From: Chitinophaga sp. 180180018-3
GTDB lineage: Bacteria > Bacteroidota > Bacteroidia > Chitinophagales > Chitinophagaceae
DNA: 64,000 nucleotides
Assembly (NCBI RefSeq): GCF_037893185.1
Contig: NZ_CP140772.1
Coordinates: 3,100,001-3,164,000, forward strand
Direction: 5' to 3'
The notes under the pieces: model-generated
What the model was told of the DNA's origin: nothing
The model's input: the letters and a program-made list of their open reading frames with translations, nothing else
The model's database searches: none
Program-made: the position numbers and the translations under genes
Part shown: positions 62,587-64,000 of the stretch, one piece after another
Numbering within the stretch: the first letter of the stretch is position 1
Layout of the letters: the number at the start of each line of letters is the position of its first letter

Positions 62587-64000
62587 TTATTCCTGCTTCA
62601 GCAGCTTGGTACTGCTGGTCTCACCTGTAGAAGAAGTGAGCCTGAGGAAGTAGATACCAGGAGTATTAACCGTGTTCTGTGTATTGATCCTGATAAGATT
62701 TCTTCCCTGTGGTACTTCCCTGCGAACTTCGCTGTAGACGCGTTTTCCGCTAAGGCTTACAACTTCTATCAACAGTGACGGGGCCTGGTATTTCAGTGTC
62801 AGGTCTATTGCCAGATCACTTACAAACGGGTTGGGATATACATTCACCTGCAGGCCTGATTTCCCGCTATTAGTGGTGAGTGAATTCTTCGCCGCTGCCG
62901 GATCTGCCATCATCAATGTTGTTGTTGTGAGAGTAGTCAGCGTATTAGGTGTTACATCCAGCTCCAGTGCATTGAGGTAGCCTACCTGTCCGCCTGTCGG
63001 GATGCTCAGTATGAACTGAATTTCGCCGTTTGCATCTGCCGTGAGGTTGGTAAAGTCTGCAGTATTGCTGGTATTGTTCTGTGCATACAGTGTCTTAACC
63101 ACACCATTGACGGTGAACTGCGTGCTGCCGTTATCGGGCTGTGGTGCCCACCATTTACTATCCGACAGGAATTTCATGGTGTAGGTAGTATTGGCACTCA
63201 GTCCTGTAATATGGCCGTGCATTACCGGTGCTCCGCTGAAGAAGCCAGGCAGGGCGCCGAAGTAGAGGTATTCTGCCAGTACCACATCCGGATATACACC
63301 ACTGTTATTACCGGTAGTCGCACCTTCTATACCTGCTGCCCACCAGCTTTCATCGAATTTCAGACCTATACCTGTTGCCAGTCCCTGGTCGTTTTTCAGG
63401 TTGGTGGTAGTGCTGCCGGTAATGTTATTCCATGGAGCCGGAGCATCGTTATTCAACCGGAAATGCATCAACACTTTGTAGCTGCCGTTACCAGAAGAAG
63501 AAGGGCTGACGGTCAGGTTGAAGGTGGTTGTATCAGCTGCGCCGTAAGTATCGGTAGCAATAATACTGATGTTATTATATGAACCGGCATTGCTGACGCT
63601 CGGATTGAAGGCCACGGTCCATGAAGTGCCTGACTTGGTCAGTGCACCGAACGACGGCAGGTTTTTGGTACTATAAGTGATCACATCGCCATCCGGGTCG
63701 GTAGCACTTACAGGAACAGTAAGACTGGTACCGGCTGTCATGGTCTGATTGGCAATCTTAGTGATCACAGGTGGCTGGTTAACCACTGTGGTAGTGGTAT
63801 CAGTCCCCAGTGCATTCAGTTCCATGGCATTGAGGTAACCTACCTGTCCGCCTGCAGGGATGCTCAGGGTGAATTTGATTTCACCACTTGTGTCAGCCTT
63901 CAGGTTTTGGAAGATGACCCGGTTGGTGGTATTGTTCTGTACGTATAGCGTTTGGTTAACTCCATTGATGGTAAACTGGGTACTACCATTGTCCGGTTGT
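62587..64000 (-). CDS. Large secreted T9SS protein, 5' part outside the window
   Basis: The frame is open from the stop at 62587 to the right edge, so at least 471 residues are encoded and the start is missing; the internal Met at 63825 is not the start. A module ending GGQVGYLNALELDV occurs at about 62960-63180 and again at 63815-64000, preceded each time by QPDNGSTQFT; it looks like a carbohydrate-binding-type beta-sandwich. Between them are cadherin/Ig-like repeats (about VSATDPDGDVITYS). The last 85 residues are a T9SS type A sorting domain (VNVYPNPFVSDLAIDL) nearly identical to that of the neighbouring esterase. Confidence 0.85.
   Translation of the reverse strand, partial: QPDNGSTQFTINGVNQTLYVQNNTTNRVIFQNLKADTSGEIKFTLSIPAGGQVGYLNAMELNALGTDTTTTVVNQPPVITKIANQTMTAGTSLTVPVSATDPDGDVITYSTKNLPSFGALTKSGTSWTVAFNPSVSNAGSYNNISIIATDTYGAADTTTFNLTVSPSSSGNGSYKVLMHFRLNNDAPAPWNNITGSTTTNLKNDQGLATGIGLKFDESWWAAGIEGATTGNNSGVYPDVVLAEYLYFGALPGFFSGAPVMHGHITGLSANTTYTMKFLSDSKWWAPQPDNGSTQFTVNGVVKTLYAQNNTSNTADFTNLTADANGEIQFILSIPTGGQVGYLNALELDVTPNTLTTLTTTTLMMADPAAAKNSLTTNSGKSGLQVNVYPNPFVSDLAIDLTLKYQAPSLLIEVVSLSGKRVYSEVRREVPQGRNLIRINTQNTVNTPGIYFLRLTSSTGETSSTKLLKQE

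Noticed and set aside
63811..63825. Met codon at 63825 as the start of the right-edge gene
   Set aside because: The frame remains open to the window edge and the upstream residues repeat a module found downstream, so the Met is internal.

Overview
The window reads as chromosomal DNA of a Bacteroidota bacterium, most likely from the Chitinophagaceae (Chitinophaga-like). The signs are an ECF sigma / FecR / TonB-dependent receptor locus, C-terminal type IX secretion (T9SS) sorting domains, Bacteroidota-specific families (DUF4270, DUF2027-Smr, TPR plus helix-turn-helix regulators), promoters of the TAnnTTTG type and the near absence of Shine-Dalgarno sequences. No tRNA, rRNA, CRISPR array, prophage or insertion sequence was seen; the only RNA gene recognised is rnpB.

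Layout. 1-6.8 kb: housekeeping genes on the minus strand (TPR lipoprotein, smpB, accD, class II aldolase, a Rieske lipoprotein, a signal-less helical-backbone binding protein, cystathionine beta-synthase). 7-16.3 kb: a plus-strand cell-surface signalling and uptake locus (ECF sigma, FecR anti-sigma, large TonB-dependent receptor with STN domain, three lipoproteins). 16.4-18.7 kb: four small minus-strand genes (DKNYY protein and three membrane proteins). 18.8-20.8 kb: a membrane-anchored TPR/coiled-coil/HTH regulator preceded by helically phased GTCTAC repeats. 20.8-27.3 kb: a tight operon bioD - 5-formyltetrahydrofolate cyclo-ligase - lpxK - rnr - polyprenyl synthetase; RNase R carries a very long histone-H1-like tail. 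27.5-31.7 kb: amino-acid permease, DoxX protein, Smr-domain protein, rnpB and a DUF4870 protein.

31.8-38.4 kb: a subtilisin-like protease, a degenerate histidine phosphatase and a minus-strand operon that looks like a complete front half of lysine catabolism (lysine 6-dehydrogenase-like, DUF1338/HglS-like, ALDH7-like). 38.9-45.5 kb: panB, ppx, ppk1, a flippase-like membrane protein, panD and panC. 45.6-49.1 kb: a half-length glycogen-synthase-like protein, a DUF4270 lipoprotein and metK. 49.6-58.4 kb: a beta-helix lipoprotein facing a seven-gene exopolysaccharide operon (chain-length/Wzc-like protein, acyltransferase, a 37-residue membrane peptide, Wzy-like polymerase/ligase, half-size TolC, two alpha/beta hydrolases). 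58.7-64 kb: two large secreted T9SS proteins with near-duplicate 3' ends; the second runs off the right edge.

The most distinctive non-coding signal is a family of long intergenic inverted repeats (six copies, including one perfect 51-bp arm). Each sits directly at the 3' end of a minus-strand gene, and five share an inner TTAGCG / CGCTAA pair around an AT-rich loop of about 17-20 nt.
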